In this document: positions 10,087 through 21,472 of the stretch, piece by piece
Numbering within the stretch: position 1 is the first letter of the stretch
How the letters are laid out: each line of letters opens with the position of its first letter
Assembly: GCA_035048495.1 (NCBI GenBank)
Contig: CM068542.1
Location: forward strand, 39,709,109-39,773,108
Length of the DNA stretch: 64,000 nucleotides
DNA from: Euptelea pleiosperma
Lineage: Eukaryota > Streptophyta > Magnoliopsida > Ranunculales > Eupteleaceae
Direction of reading: 5' to 3'
Notes under the pieces: generated by a model
What the model saw: only the letters and a program-made list of their open reading frames with translations
Told to the model about the DNA's origin: nothing
Database searches by the model: none
Translations under genes and position numbers: made by a program

Positions 10087-12585
10087 AGATGAGAAAGAGT
10101 AGTGCCTAGAGGTGATCGATCTAATTAGCTCTTGCTTTTTATATTTCAGTAGCCATGCATTATTTGTGTGTTTGTATATAGAAATGTTGTGGGAGTGTGA
10201 TCTCCATTAGAAATGCGACTGAGTTGCACCTAAATGTACAAATGTATAAAAATTTATATGAAGAGGAGATTTATTGTCCACCTTGAGTAGACCCAAAAGA
10301 TGGTCTACCGTCTTGACATCAACACATGGAGCTCATTCAGAGGAATTGGACTCACCAGATCATCCTACCAAAAGACCAATTAGACGATCGTAACCGTCCA
10401 ATCTGTGGATTTATTTTTGAATTTCTTCTAGACCGTTCATTTAGGGGTTGTTTTTTTACCCCCATAAAAAGAAATGAAACATATACTACATTTGTATTAC
10501 TATTAAAAATAGAAATCGGAGCAAAAAGTTATGCCCCTTACAAAAGGACTGTTAAAGATTAAACTTCTATTACATGTTCTAGTTTGATTTGGCTTACAAT
10601 TCCTATATTTGGTTTCCAATTTACAGTTGCATGTAGTGGGTTTCTAATTAATTATCTCATGTTTATGTGGCATCTAATTAATTAATCAATCAAATATAAA
10701 ATAATCTACAAAATTTAATGCACCAATATAGGAGTCAAAATAGTCCTCAAACATGGACCGCACCAAATTCGAAATTATTTATTAAATTATCTCTTCACGT
10801 GATTAATTAAATACATACCTAAATTTCAGACCTAATTTTAGGGCCCCACTTAAACTATAAATAAAAGGACATCTATATCCCTGTGTTTTCTCTTATCTTC
10901 CCTCCACTATGGAGTGATACTGTTCAACTGGTTAAGTCCGAACATTGGAGTACTGTTCGGACTTATCAGGCCGAACAGTTACTTCTATAAAAGAAATCGT
11001 GTTACTATTCAACTGGCTAAGTCCAAACAGTAGAGTATTGTTCGGACTTAGTAGGCCGAACAATTATTTTTAAAAGCTAGATTCAATCTCTAGTGCTTCC
11101 CTTAATCGACCATGCATTTCCATTGCAGATGGACATTAATAAAACCAGTCAAGCATTGCATCCTTTTAGCCTGTCCTCAATCTATTAATGCTTAAGAAAA
11201 ATGGGGGGATCCGTCAATCCTTTTTATTTTCTTTTTTGGATGGTTTTGGAAAACCGCTATAATAGTGTCTAAATTTAAGAATGGAACATAGGATTAAAAA
11301 AAGAGTTAGAATGGACCATCTAATTCTTTCTTATGTTTAGGGAACCAACATCCATTAATTATGTGTGGTAACAGCAGTGGAGAAGAAGAAGAAGAGGAGA
11401 GGGGGAAAGAGAACAAGACAAAATCCCTTTTTCTCAATATCCAAACCCCTGTTGTGTCTAGGGTGAAGAGGTAAAAAAAAAATCAAACCTTTATTTTTAT
11501 TTTTAGCATCGGAGGGGGGTGACGAGATTTTGATGGGCCTGAGGGGCATTAAGAGAATGTCAGAAAATGGTTAGGGGAGATAAGAAAAAGGTGGGTGATA
11601 AGAAAATTTGATGGGGCAACCAAAATTTGCCATTTTTCATTAGACTATGATTATTTGTCACGAATAATCCAAGGATTTTAGAACGTGACATGAATTACAA
11701 TTCTCCCAAATATTTGAAAAGTTATACCCCAGATACTAAAATATATAGTACTTAATTATTTGATTTTTTGAAAGACGAAAATGCCCTAAACTTGGAGTTT
11801 TTTCGAAAATCTTAAAAAAGTTGGAAATAACTTCCTACCATATACCAATAGTCAAACAACCACAAGTGAGTGAAAATAAGATGGTTAAGTCAAAGTAAAC
11901 TCCAATTTTGAAAATGCAATTCTAAGATGGAATTATCCAAAACTTATACAAATCCGAAGACAGTGTCTCAAGGAATATTAAGTTGACTTCGTCATTATAT
12001 TTCATATATTTAAGAAAGTACGGAAATTATTAATTTAATCATAAGTTATATGGTTACCAAAATACCCAATTCAAAGGGACAAATTTCCGGACGGGGGGGT
12101 GGGGTGTGGTGTGTGGCAGCAGCAGCAATACTACCTGCTAGAAAGGTGGTGGAGTAAGAGCGTTGATCATCAGTAAAGCACAGGTCGGTGGATGACCAAC
12201 TCTGATAAAATAATAATCGCAGAGTGCTTGAGAGTGACCTTTCACTAGGTAAGCAATCACTAAGCTTTTCAAAGGATTCATGATTGGTTCTATAATTGTT
12301 TAATAAGAGGACAACAGAAACGAAAGGTGGATCGGAGCAAGAATTTTAATCTCCACTTTATACCAAGATCATATACCATTACAAGCCCCTTCGGAGAAGC
12401 ACCATGCGCCTATCAACTGCCTTTTAAGTTATTGAAAACGTATAGAATATAAACACCACTGACATGATCTAAGTAAGCAACTACATATAACAAAAGGAGA
12501 AAATGTGCAGTTTTCTGTAAGCTTTTCTCATTTTACGATCTTCATTGATCGAAAAACTTGAGGTTTGCTTGCCTCCATTGGACTT
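10087..12585. other. Spacer between WAT1 copies 2 and 3
   Basis: 10260-10440 repeats the 3' flank seen after copy 1. 10917-11068 holds a tandem cruciform (separate entry). 10440-10900 and 11100-12200 are AT-rich with no recognisable gene. 12215-12320 is the conserved upstream block of the array, and 12400-12585 is the proximal flank of copy 3, which lacks the TATA segment. Confidence 0.6.
10917..11068. repeat. Tandem pair of palindromic units
   Basis: Two units of about 70 bp at a spacing near 82 bp. Each reads CTGTTCAACTGG, then AAGTCCGAAC, then GTTCGGACTTA, then GGCCGAACAG, so each folds on itself. The second unit differs at a few bases (GTCCAAACAG). Confidence 0.75.
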
Positions 12586-15374
12586 ATGGATGGAAAGAAG
12601 CTTTATTTGGCTATTGTTCTCATACAAACCATACATGCTGGCTTGTTTTTGGTATCAAAAGCTGCATTTAACGGAGGCATGAACAGCTATGTGTTCGTCT
12701 TCTATAGACAGGCGGCTGCCACCGTCTTCCTAATCCCTCTTGCCATTATCTTCGAAAGGTAAACAAACTAATCAAAATATTTGCATGGCCGTCGCAACAA
12801 AATATTCTTGGGCAATTTAGTCTGCTTTTCATGTGACAGTCAGGTTTTGGCCATCGCTAAATGTTGGTTTTACCGACGGGTTTGCCTGGCTGTCCGTAAA
12901 AGTTTATCGCTAAATCTCTTTTTTCTTGTAGTGCCCTTCTTCTTCCTCTTATCCTATTTTGATTGGTATGTCAAGCCAGTAATTAATCGTAGTTATGTTA
13001 CAAACATATGGCCTACTCACCAAGGAAATTAATGTGCTTTATTCAATTCTAATTATTTGCTGATGTTTTTCTAGGAAGAGAGCTCCACGGCTTTCATTCA
13101 TAGCCTTCTGCAAGATTTTCATGCTTTCTTTATTTGGATAATTTTTATATTACATTTTTTTTTTGTTCTACTTTTACTTCCTCAGATAAGTATGGATTTG
13201 ATGATAGAATTTTTTCTTTTTTTTTTTTTTGAATGTTGGGATTTTGGAAATATAGGATTACTGGTGTGGCCCTCGTTTACACATCCGCAACATTGGCGGC
13301 TGCATCAACAAATATGCTTCCTATCATCACCTTCTTCTTCGCTTTTTTGCTCAGTACTGCAACAACAAATTAATATGAAACGAGCTTGAGAGAGAGAGAA
13401 AGAGCAACTTTTTTTTTAGTTCTTTTTCACGAATGTAACTACCAAATCCCATGTATAGTTGGCTGCAGCTGGACCAAATTGCTCCAGCTTAATTAGCTAG
13501 ATTCTAGACGCACTCTATTACTATTCTTCAGTCAAGTAGATTTTTTATTTAAGGAGATGAGTTGTGTTGCTCATCCTAACTGGATCTTAGGATGTTACAG
13601 ACGAAACGGAAGGACTTCTATTAGAATCCCCATTGGAATTCACAGTGGGATGGTAAAGGAAATAAGATATATGGATAGTTCATATATAACTAGTCGATAT
13701 CTAATATCACATATACATGCCTTTCTTCCATAATATAAACCAACCATTCACATCTTATATTCAACCGGATTCTAGAATCATTTTCTGATGTCTTAACCAT
13801 CAAATTTGCAGTTCCGAAGTAAACGAAAAAAGGTTTTGAGCTGACAATCAAAAAAAAAATGATTTTTTGCTCGCAATTTGCATCGCAACCAATGTTTTTA
13901 AAATATTTACGTCTCACCCAAGGTCATTAGTCATTTAAAAATATTGGGATGTCCATCCGGAGACCGTTAATGGTCGTCTATGGTCAACAACGTTGACCAT
14001 GGTCAAAGGGTGAGACACAAATATTTTAGAAACATTGGGTGAGATGCAAATTGCATCAATAAAGTAAGGGGGGCAAGCAAAAAAGCCCAAAAATCATTAG
14101 GTTAGTCTGACTTTGGGTTGCAAATGGACCAGGTTGTAAGGCCCATGCCCGAGGCCTGACATGAAATGCACTATGCAATTCAAATTCTGGCCCGCAGTAT
14201 GGGCTTGAGTGTTGGACCTGGTAACTAAACAGCCTGGGCTCAGGCCCAGACCAATGAGCATCAGTTCCTTGCTCATCTACATCTGCTTTGCATCCCAGAA
14301 TGGAAATTGTAAACCTAAGGACCCTATCCGGAACTGTCAAGATTGTGGGTGTGGTACTCTGCATGGCTGGTGCAGCGACTCTAGCCTTCTACAAGGGCCC
14401 ACATTAGAAACCATTGATCCATCACCACCCAGTTGGACATCGAAGTAGCAAAGACGGTGGAGTTGTTGCCCATTCAAGCAAGACATGGATAAAGGGTTGC
14501 TTCCTCATGCTCACTTCAAACATTTTATGGAGTTTATGGCTTGTATTGCAGGTAGGCTTTTCTCCAAATGATCCCATGCAAGTATTATACATATAAATGT
14601 ATTTGTATGGAAACATTGGTTATTTCTGTGAAGAAAATTATTTAATTCTCAATTTTACCTGTATAAATTGAAGGTAGTGACGGGGAATTATATATATTTT
14701 GATTGGAGACAGGTACGAATTTTGAAAAGCTACCCATCGAAGCTTCTCTGCACAACTCTTCAGTGCTTTCTAAGCACCATTCAGTCATTTATCGTCGCCA
14801 TCGCCTTTGAGAGAAACTCTAATCAATGGAAGCTGCACTTAGATGTCGGGTTGCTTGCCGTGGCCTACTGTGTAATGACATGAGAAATTCTTCTCAACTT
14901 TCTTATTAAGTATCGTTATGAAATGATCTCGATTGATTGAGCTAGTTGTGACTCATGGCAGGGAATCGTGGTTACGGGCATTACATTATATTTACAAACA
15001 TGGTGTATCGAGAAGAAGGGCCCCGTTTTCTTAGCAATGTTTACCCCGCTGTCTTTGATCATCACAATCTTCTGTTCGGAGTTTCTATTGGGTGAATTAA
15101 TTAGTTTGGGAAGGTGATCAGTTTACTTCGCTTGATTAAATCTAATCAAAGGGTTCAAATTAATTATTACAGTCATCTAACCTACTTATAGCATTGTTGT
15201 TTCAGTGTTCTAGGTGGGATTTTTTTGGTTGGAGGGCTTTATAGCGTTTTGTGGGGGAAGAGCACGGAAGAAATAGATGGCAGATTAAGAGTTGAAGATG
15301 GGAAGAGCAAGGAAGAAGGGAATAGAGGATCGATGGTTGAAGATGGGAAAGAGTGCTTAAAGGAGGTGATCTAA
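12586..15374 (+). pseudogene. WAT1-related transporter, array copy 3, disabled
   Basis: Exons by comparison with intact copies: 12586-12758, 13075-13137, 13256-13354, 14299-14551, 14713-14871, 14962-15113 and 15206-15374. Lesions: the donor after exon 2 reads GGATAA where the three sister copies have GT (AT at 13138-13139). Exon 3 lacks 18 nt. The donor after exon 3 has lost a G (CTCAGTACTG instead of CTCAGGTACTG), so use of the remaining GT shifts the frame. Exon 4 has a premature TAG at 14405-14407 within the codons for the loop before HHHP. Exons 1 and 5 to 7 are otherwise well kept, including the final codons ending at TAA 15372-15374. The upstream TATA segment is also absent. Intron 3 contains a family F MITE. 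It is almost certainly non-functional. Confidence 0.9.
13866..14074. mobile_element. Family F foldback MITE in intron 3 of copy 3
   Basis: Inverted arms: AATTTGCATCGCAACCAATG and, on the other side, CATTGGGTGAGATGCAAATT. The centre has TTGACCATGGTCAA-like words. The same element occurs twice at 30587-31408. Outer edges are approximate. Confidence 0.75.
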
Positions 15375-16977
15375 TTAGCTCTTGCTTTTATTTGTGTGTG
15401 AAAATGTTGTATCTAAGAGGTACGTGAGAAAAAGAGTTCCGACTTCGAATATTTAGCAAGGCGAATATTATCTTGGCTAAATATTTGCTCATATCAATAT
15501 TTAACAATGTTTGGTACGTGTATGAGCTAGCTCACTTCAGCTTACTTCATTTTCTTTCCATTTGAGTGGGTCCCACATATCAAAGTAAGTCAAAAATAGG
15601 TTGGGCGAGTGCGGGAACCACATATTATGTCAAAGGATAAAAAAAAATCATTTTTATCTTTTTTATATATTAAAATATTAATTTTTATTGAATATGATTT
15701 TCCGAGGAGAAATAAAATTTTCTCACCAAAGCGTAATCGGCGTGAAAATATTTACACAGGGGGGGAGGTGATCAAATGTTTTCCCGCCGCGGAGGGCAAA
15801 TATGTGGGCCCGGCTAAATATTTGCCAAGGGCGAGTGGCTGCCAAACGCACCCGGACGAATATTAGTGCGGCTAAATATTTTATTTTCCCGCCGCGGTGC
15901 GTTACCAAACATGCCCTAAATGTTACGAATATATAAAATTTAGGATATTTTAATAACACCCACTTGAAATTTGAAAGTAATTTGTAATACCCCGTATACT
16001 TTTAAACTTTAGGATTACCCCCCTTGACCCAGTTTAACAGTGGTTGACTTAAGTAAAACGGACTTGAATCACACGTCGTTAGCATTGTACTTGCAATATT
16101 GTGGTTTCTTTTGAACTAAATTATCTATCTATTTATATCATTTTATAGCGAAAACTTGAGTTGGACGACGGTCATAGACTTCACACGAGGCTAACTTATA
16201 AATATCAAGTGTTGCATGAAAATGGAATGCATTAAACACCCCGTTACATGCCACGTTCAGCAGGGTTCTTTTGTCTTTTTGTTTCCAAGAGACAGACGTC
16301 ACCCTGATTGCTCATTAATTGCAGTCTCAAAAAAAAAAAAAATCATGTAAATTAAGGACACTATCATATGGGCGTTTGGTCCATTTCTAGGTGGACCTAC
16401 ATTCAAAAAATCAGCCTGATTAGCGATTTCTCGCCTTTGGATTTGAGTACCCCAAATAATACTCAAAACCTATGGTTAAAAATCAACCCATGAAAACGAC
16501 TCCAATCAAATTCTTAAAAATCACTAATCGGGCAGATTTTTACATGAAGATCCGCGTAGGGATGGGCCAAACATCCATTAAGGTCAGTGATTTCTAAGAA
16601 TGTGCCACGTGTAAGGTGCAGTGCATCACAAGCGGCATCCCCTAGTTAAGATAAAGTTGCTTTATACCATGCTTCAGTGACCTTTCACCAAGTAAGCAAT
16701 CACTAAGCTTTTCAAATGATTCGTGATTGGTTCTGTAAGTTGTGGCAAACAGAAATGAAAGGGAGACCAAGAATTTTAAACTCCACTACAAACGGTACTT
16801 GATTATTAGGAAAGCAACCATGAACAAAATAGTTCCAACGTCCAATCAAACTAGAAGAAGTCTGTCTGTCGTGCTCTAAGAATCCTGTACCACTACAAAA
16901 GAAGCACATTGACTCCTATAAGCCCCTTCAGATAATTAAGCACCACCAATATGCGCCTATCAACTGGATTTTTAGTA
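15375..16977. other. Spacer between WAT1 copies 3 and 4, with two MITEs
   Basis: About 15505-15916 is bounded by AATGTTTGGTACGTG and GCGTTACCAAACATG, inverted ends of a probable MITE (interior AAATATTTGCC words). About 16350-16640 is a family A foldback (ATCAGCCTGATTAGCGATTT at 16410, inverse near 16530). 16672-16760 is the conserved upstream block of the array. No gene is seen. Confidence 0.6.
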
Positions 16978-17186
16978 GACAAATCTAGTCTGCATACGTT
17001 TGGAGACTTAGAAGTATGCAAACATTGTATCCACCATTGAATGCTCCTTGGAAAATGTGTTTTTAATTTATAAAATAATTTTTTTGAAAACATTTAAATA
17101 ACACAGTTTTCAAGGGATATCCAACAGTGCTGACAATGGTTGTTTACTTTTTAAGTCTGTAAACGTATGCAGACTAGATTTGTCCC
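16978..17186. mobile_element. hAT-like MITE (family M) upstream of WAT1 copy 4
   Basis: A 209-bp foldback: starts GACAAATCTAGTCTGCATAC, ends with the reverse complement (GTATGCAGACTAGATTTGTC plus CC). Flanks are TTTTAGTA (16970-16977) and TTTTAGTT (17187-17194), an 8-bp near-duplication. Copy 3 has the unfilled version of this site (CCTTTTAAGTTATTGAAA). The insertion ends 245 bp before the ATG of copy 4. A second copy sits in intron 3 of the minus-strand WAT1 gene. Confidence 0.8.
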
Positions 17187-17350
17187 TTTTAGTTATTGAA
17201 ATTGTAGAGAATAGAATCACCACTCACAATAACTTTTTGCCTGCTCCTTACTTCTATGTAAAGCAACTAAGATCGTCACCACACACGTACCCCCCCAAAG
17301 GAGAAAATATGTAGTTATCAAGCCTTCTCTTAATGATTTTCATTGAAACT

Positions 17351-17358
17351 TATATAAA
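17351..17358 (+). promoter_or_regulatory. Candidate TATA box of WAT1 copy 4
   Basis: TATATAAA lies 81 nt before the ATG, at the same relative place as in copy 2 and within the same conserved segment. Confidence 0.6.
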
Positions 17359-17431
17359 TCTTTCAAGTCCAAGAATTTATTTGTTGAAGCCATCGAAAAC
17401 TTGAGATTTGCTTGCCTCCATTTTACTGCTT

Positions 17432-19931
17432 ATGGATGGAAAGAAGCCATATTTGGTTGTTGTTCTCATACATACCATATATGCTGGCATGTTTTTGCTA
17501 TCCAAAGCTGCATTTAACGGAGGCATGAACAGCTACGTGTTCGTCTTCTATAGACAGGCGGCTGCCACCGTCTTCCTAATCCCTATTGCCGTTATCTTCG
17601 AAAGGTAAACAAACTAATTAACACCTTCTTCTTCCTCGATCACTACTATTCAAGTTCCACCGTTAAAAGTGATCTAATAATTTGCCCATTCTGTATATAG
17701 GAAGAGAGCTCCACAGCTTTCATTCGTAGCCTTCTGCAAGATTTTCATACTTTCTTTATTTGGGTAATTTTAATTTTTTTTTTTTTCTTTTTCCTGGTTC
17801 TAGCTAGTCTTCACAGATAAGTATGGATTTGATGTAGATTTTTTTTTTTAAGTTTTTTGAATCTTGGATTTTTTTTTGGAAATATAGGATTACTTTCAGC
17901 ATGAATATCCATGCTCTTGCCCTGGTTTACACATCCTCAACGTTGGTGGCTGCAGCATCAAATATGCTTCCTGTCGTCACCTTCTTCTTGGCTGTTTTGC
18001 TCAGGTTCTGCTTTTGCTTTCATTTTTTTCTTTTTATTTATTTTTGTTATAAATTTGTAAATTAAGCATAGATAAATAAAACCCACTAATCATGCTAAGA
18101 GAAAGAAACCCACCAATCGTGGTTGTGCTTTGGCAAAAGTGAATTCCGACTCAGCACTTCTGCCTAAGCACAACCACCGTTGGATTCTCGGAATCCACGT
18201 CGAGAATTAGTGAACTTCTTAGTTCACTTTTGTTAGTCCACGGATCCCGATTCCCGACCCAATAAATAATACCCTCTACTCATGTCAGCGTTCTTTTGGG
18301 AAAGGAGAAAAAAAACACCAGCTATATTGCTCTCGCATTCTATTACTACAGTTCGAGAAAATTATTGATCCTGGGACTTTTTGATCCATAGCGTTTTGGA
18401 CTTATAGTTTAGTGCCACCTGTCCTGGGTTAAGATGGCACTTAACCACGTAAGGGTAACTACAGTTAAGTGCCGCCATCTTAACCCCAGGACAGGTGGTA
18501 CTTAACTATAAGTCCAGAACCCCATGGAACAAAAAAGTCCGTCGTTGATTTTTAATTAAGGAGAAGAGCTGTGTTGCTCTTCCTGAGGAGGACATCTCCC
18601 ATAGTTTCACAACATTGGATGATCCGAGGATATCTGGATCCTAGGGAGGACGTCTCCTTAGGAGAACACCAGGATTTTCCAAAAAAATTAATCCTTTGCA
18701 TTATGGGCCAGATCCTGGGCCTGGATTACTTCAATTTGATTGGGCCCAAGCCCGAGACCTGACATCAAATGCATGATGCAATTCAAATTCAGGGCCGCAA
18801 CCTCTCAGCATGGGCTTGATTGTTGGACCCGGTAATGAGGCCTAGTTCCTTTTTTCATGTTTCAACTTTCAACTACACCCGCTTTGCATTCCAGGATGGA
18901 AACTGTCCACCTAAGGAAGCTCTCCGGTACTGCCAAGATTATGGGTGTGGTACTCTGCATGGCCGGTTGTGCGACTCTCGCCTTCTACAAGGGCCCACAA
19001 TTGAAACCGTTGATCCATCACCATCCATTTGAACATCAAAGTGGCGAAGGTGGAGTTCTTGCCCATTCAAGCAAGGCTTGGATAAAGGGTTGCTTCCTCA
19101 TGCTCATAAACACCACCTCATGGGGTTTATGGGTTGTATTGCAGGTAGGCTTTTCTCCAAATTAATAATCTTAAGCATGTCTTATACAAATAAAAGTATT
19201 TGTATACACATCGTTATGCAAATTTAATCAATTACCGCTTTTACTTGTATAAATTAATAAATTGGATACATATTTTGAATGGGAACAGGTAAGAATTTTG
19301 AAAAGCTACCCTTCCAAGCTTCTCTTCACAACTCTTCAGTGCTTTCTAAGCACCATTCAATCATTTATCATCGCCATCGCATTCGAGAGAAATTTTAATC
19401 AATGGAAATTGCAATTAAATGTCGGACTCCTCGCCGTGGCCTACTGTGTAACGACACAAGAAATTTTTCTGAACTTTCTTTTCCTTGGTTCCTTTTTGTT
19501 TAGAACTACTATGGATTGTTCTCATGGCAGGGAATCGTGGTTACGGGCGTTACATTCTATTTACAAACATGGTGCATTGAGAAGAAGGGCCCCGTTTTCT
19601 TAGCGATGTCTACCCCGTTGGCTTTTATCATCACTATCCTCTGTTCGACATTTCTATTGGGCGAAATAATTAGTTTGGGAAGGTGATCAGTTTTGTTTCA
19701 TTGATTAAATATAATCAAAGGGTTCAAATTACAGTCATCTAACATACTTAGAAATGTTGTTTCAGTGTTCTAGGTGGGATTCTTTTGGTTGGAGGGCTTT
19801 ATAGCGTTTTGTGGGGGAAGAGCATGGAAGAAATGGATGGCAGATTAGCAGTTGAAAATGGTAAGAGCAAGGAAGAAGGGAATAGTAGATTAACAGTTGA
19901 AGATAAGAAAGAGTGCTTAGAAGTGATCTAA
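17432..19931 (+). CDS. WAT1-related EamA-domain transporter, array copy 4 (intact)
   Basis: Seven exons, all GT-AG: 17432-17604, 17701-17763, 17888-18004, 18895-19144, 19289-19447, 19531-19682 and 19766-19931; 1080 nt, 359 aa. The domain plan is that of copy 2: EamA repeat 1 at roughly residues 8-135 (MDGKKPYLVVVLIHTIYAG at the start, FVFYRQAAATVF, YTSSTLVAAASNMLPV), a His-rich loop, EamA repeat 2 at roughly 175-320 (VLGGILLVGGLYSVLWG near the end) and a charged tail ending KKECLEVI. The start is the ATG shared by all copies; an in-frame upstream TTG is not needed. Differences from copy 2 include Ser for Ala in the YTSSTL motif, Glu for Gly after HHHPF, and the full-length tail. Intron 3 carries family E and C MITEs, and a SINE-like insertion begins 2 nt after the stop. 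Expected role: membrane carrier for a small metabolite, substrate unknown. Confidence 0.92.
18118..18250. repeat. Family E foldback in intron 3 of copy 4
   Basis: Inverted words GTGGTTGTGCTT / AAGCACAACCAC, followed by GTTGGATTCTCGGAATCCAC. Related foldbacks occur at 20245, 43070, 43640, 45340 and 49390. Edges are approximate. Confidence 0.6.
18374..18540. mobile_element. Family C foldback MITE in intron 3 of copy 4
   Basis: Arms GGACTTTTTGATCCATAG ... CTTATAGTTTAGTGCCACCT and the inverse ending AAAAAAGTCC. No clear target duplication found. Three further copies lie at 32.8-34.6 kb. Confidence 0.75.
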
Positions 19932-19933
19932 TT

Positions 19934-20117
19934 TTTTTATTTTTTTTTTATACCATGGGTAACCGGGCCTCATAGAGCGCCCGACTAATCCCATGGGACA
20001 CCTAAGTCACCCCTTCCAAACGTGCCAGATGTACTGGGTTAAATCCCAAGGGGTATGGCCGCCCAAGGAGATTCGAACTCAAGACCACCTCCTTATCGAG
20101 GCAGGGTCCTGGCCATC
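19934..20117 (-). mobile_element. SINE-like insertion (tRNA-type boxes) in the 3' end of copy 4
   Basis: 184 bp, minus orientation: it starts on the plus strand with a T-rich run (poly-A tail of the minus strand), and on the minus strand holds TGGCCAGGACCC (A-box-like) and GAGTTCGAATCTCC (B-box-like, GTTCGAATC). TCTAATT repeats on both sides (19927-19933 and 20118-20124). Sister copies have the empty site GATCTAATTAGCTCTTGC. The TAA stop of copy 4 lies inside the left duplication. Confidence 0.75.
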
Positions 20118-20244
20118 TCTAATTAGCTACTGCTTTTATATTTCAGTAGCCATTATTTGTGTGTTAGTATATAGAAATGTTGTGAGAGTGATCTCCATTA
20201 GAAAAGTAACAGAGTTGCACCTAAATGTACAAATATATATAAAA

Positions 20245-20400
20245 AATTCTTTTTCTGCCCCCGGTGGGAGTCATTTTCTCGGCCGTCGATTTCGAAAATC
20301 CAAAGTAGGTTGACGGAGTTGCAAAAAGTGATGCCAGCTCAATGCTATCAACCACAGTTAGATTCTCGAAATCTATAGCCGAGAACATGACTCCCAAATA
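20245..20400. mobile_element. Family E foldback MITE
   Basis: GGGAGTCATTTTCTCGGCCG and its inverse CGAGAACATGACTCCC; inner words GATTTCGAAAATCCAAAG and AGATTCTCGAAATCTA. Confidence 0.7.
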
Positions 20401-20402
20401 CA

Positions 20403-20990
20403 AATGAGTTAACGACTAATTTTGGGTGATGATATTCTTCTCGACATGGATATCAACCTCACAAAAAATCAGCCCATTCCAACATTTGTAGCCTTGTGAA
20501 AAGTGGATTACGAATTTGACTAAATTTTGGACCATCCATTTTCACCGTTAAATTTAGGTCCATATTTGATAGGGTTAGATATTTTAAAAATTACTGATTT
20601 TTGGTGAGGAGATAAGCCTAGCCAAGGAGATAAGCTCTTGACTCATTTGCACGCGGGCCCCACGTCCTTTAGTAATCTATTAGTAAGAATAGCATGAGTC
20701 ATTGTAAATGCGTGGGATAGAATGACTCGTACTATTCATACTAATGGACATGGGACCCGCATGATGAAGAGATCATCTACAGTAAAAAAAAAAAAATCAA
20801 CAATTTTTAAAACTTCTGACCCTATCAAATATGGACCTAATTTTTAGGTGAAATTAGATGGTCCAAAGTTTTTCAACTTTGCAATCCACTTTTTTTCATA
20901 ATATTATTACAAATGTTCGGATGGGCTTAGTTTTTATAAGGTTGATATCCATGTTGAGAAGAATATCATCAACATATTGTTGAATTTGAT
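20403..20990. mobile_element. Head-to-head pair of family D foldback elements
   Basis: A large inverted repeat with arms of roughly 250 bp (left GATGATATTCTTCTCGACAT, right its inverse near 20955; GGTCCATATTTGATAGGGT at 20567 and its inverse near 20830). The centre (20640-20775) contains two facing element ends with GCGGGCCCCACGTCC and GGACATGGGACCCGC, which are the terminal words of the single element at 44255-44613. Confidence 0.7.
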
Positions 20991-20999
20991 CACCGTGTG

Positions 21000-21472
21000 A
21001 AAGGATAAAAAGAAGATGAAGATTAGAAAAGATGGCGGAAAAGCTTAGTTTATGGGAATCAACGTCTGATCCAGACCATACATTTTATTCCTCACTAGAA
21101 ACTATTTATTGATGTTGCCCCTTCACACAGCTCGACCCACCTCAGCATCAAGGCCTACAAAAATGGACACATACACACAGCTTTATTTATCACATACTTG
21201 AGCAATAATAATAACAGTTCAACTAGTTTCTTACATCCCATTGTGGGGCTCACATGGAGATCATTCTGGACGACCCTACGCCTCAATGAGTTGTCAATAG
21301 ACTCAATACCGTAGAGATGAGAAAAGATTCGTTGGTCTGGGGGACCTTCAAAAACTTTGATGACCAGATCCTGTCATCAACAGTTCTCAGCACCTGGATT
21401 TTGTACGCCTGACCACACACGTACCCAGGATGTACTCGAGTTCTTTTTCCTTTGGGAAAAAGATGTAACAAG
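21000..21472. other. Intergenic DNA without recognised gene
   Basis: Low-complexity AT-rich sequence to about 21110, then unique-looking sequence. 21360-21430 has words (CACACACGTACCCAGG) shared with the hairpin at 34305-34480. Confidence 0.5.

Noticed and set aside
12565..12585. Upstream TTG start for WAT1 copies 3 and 4
   Set aside because: The ATG a few codons later is the one shared by all four copies and sits at the usual family start.
13138..13255. Copy 3 intron 2 as a U12-type AT-AC intron
   Set aside because: It begins AT but ends AG, and the three sister genes have GT at the same base, so a point mutation of the donor is simpler.
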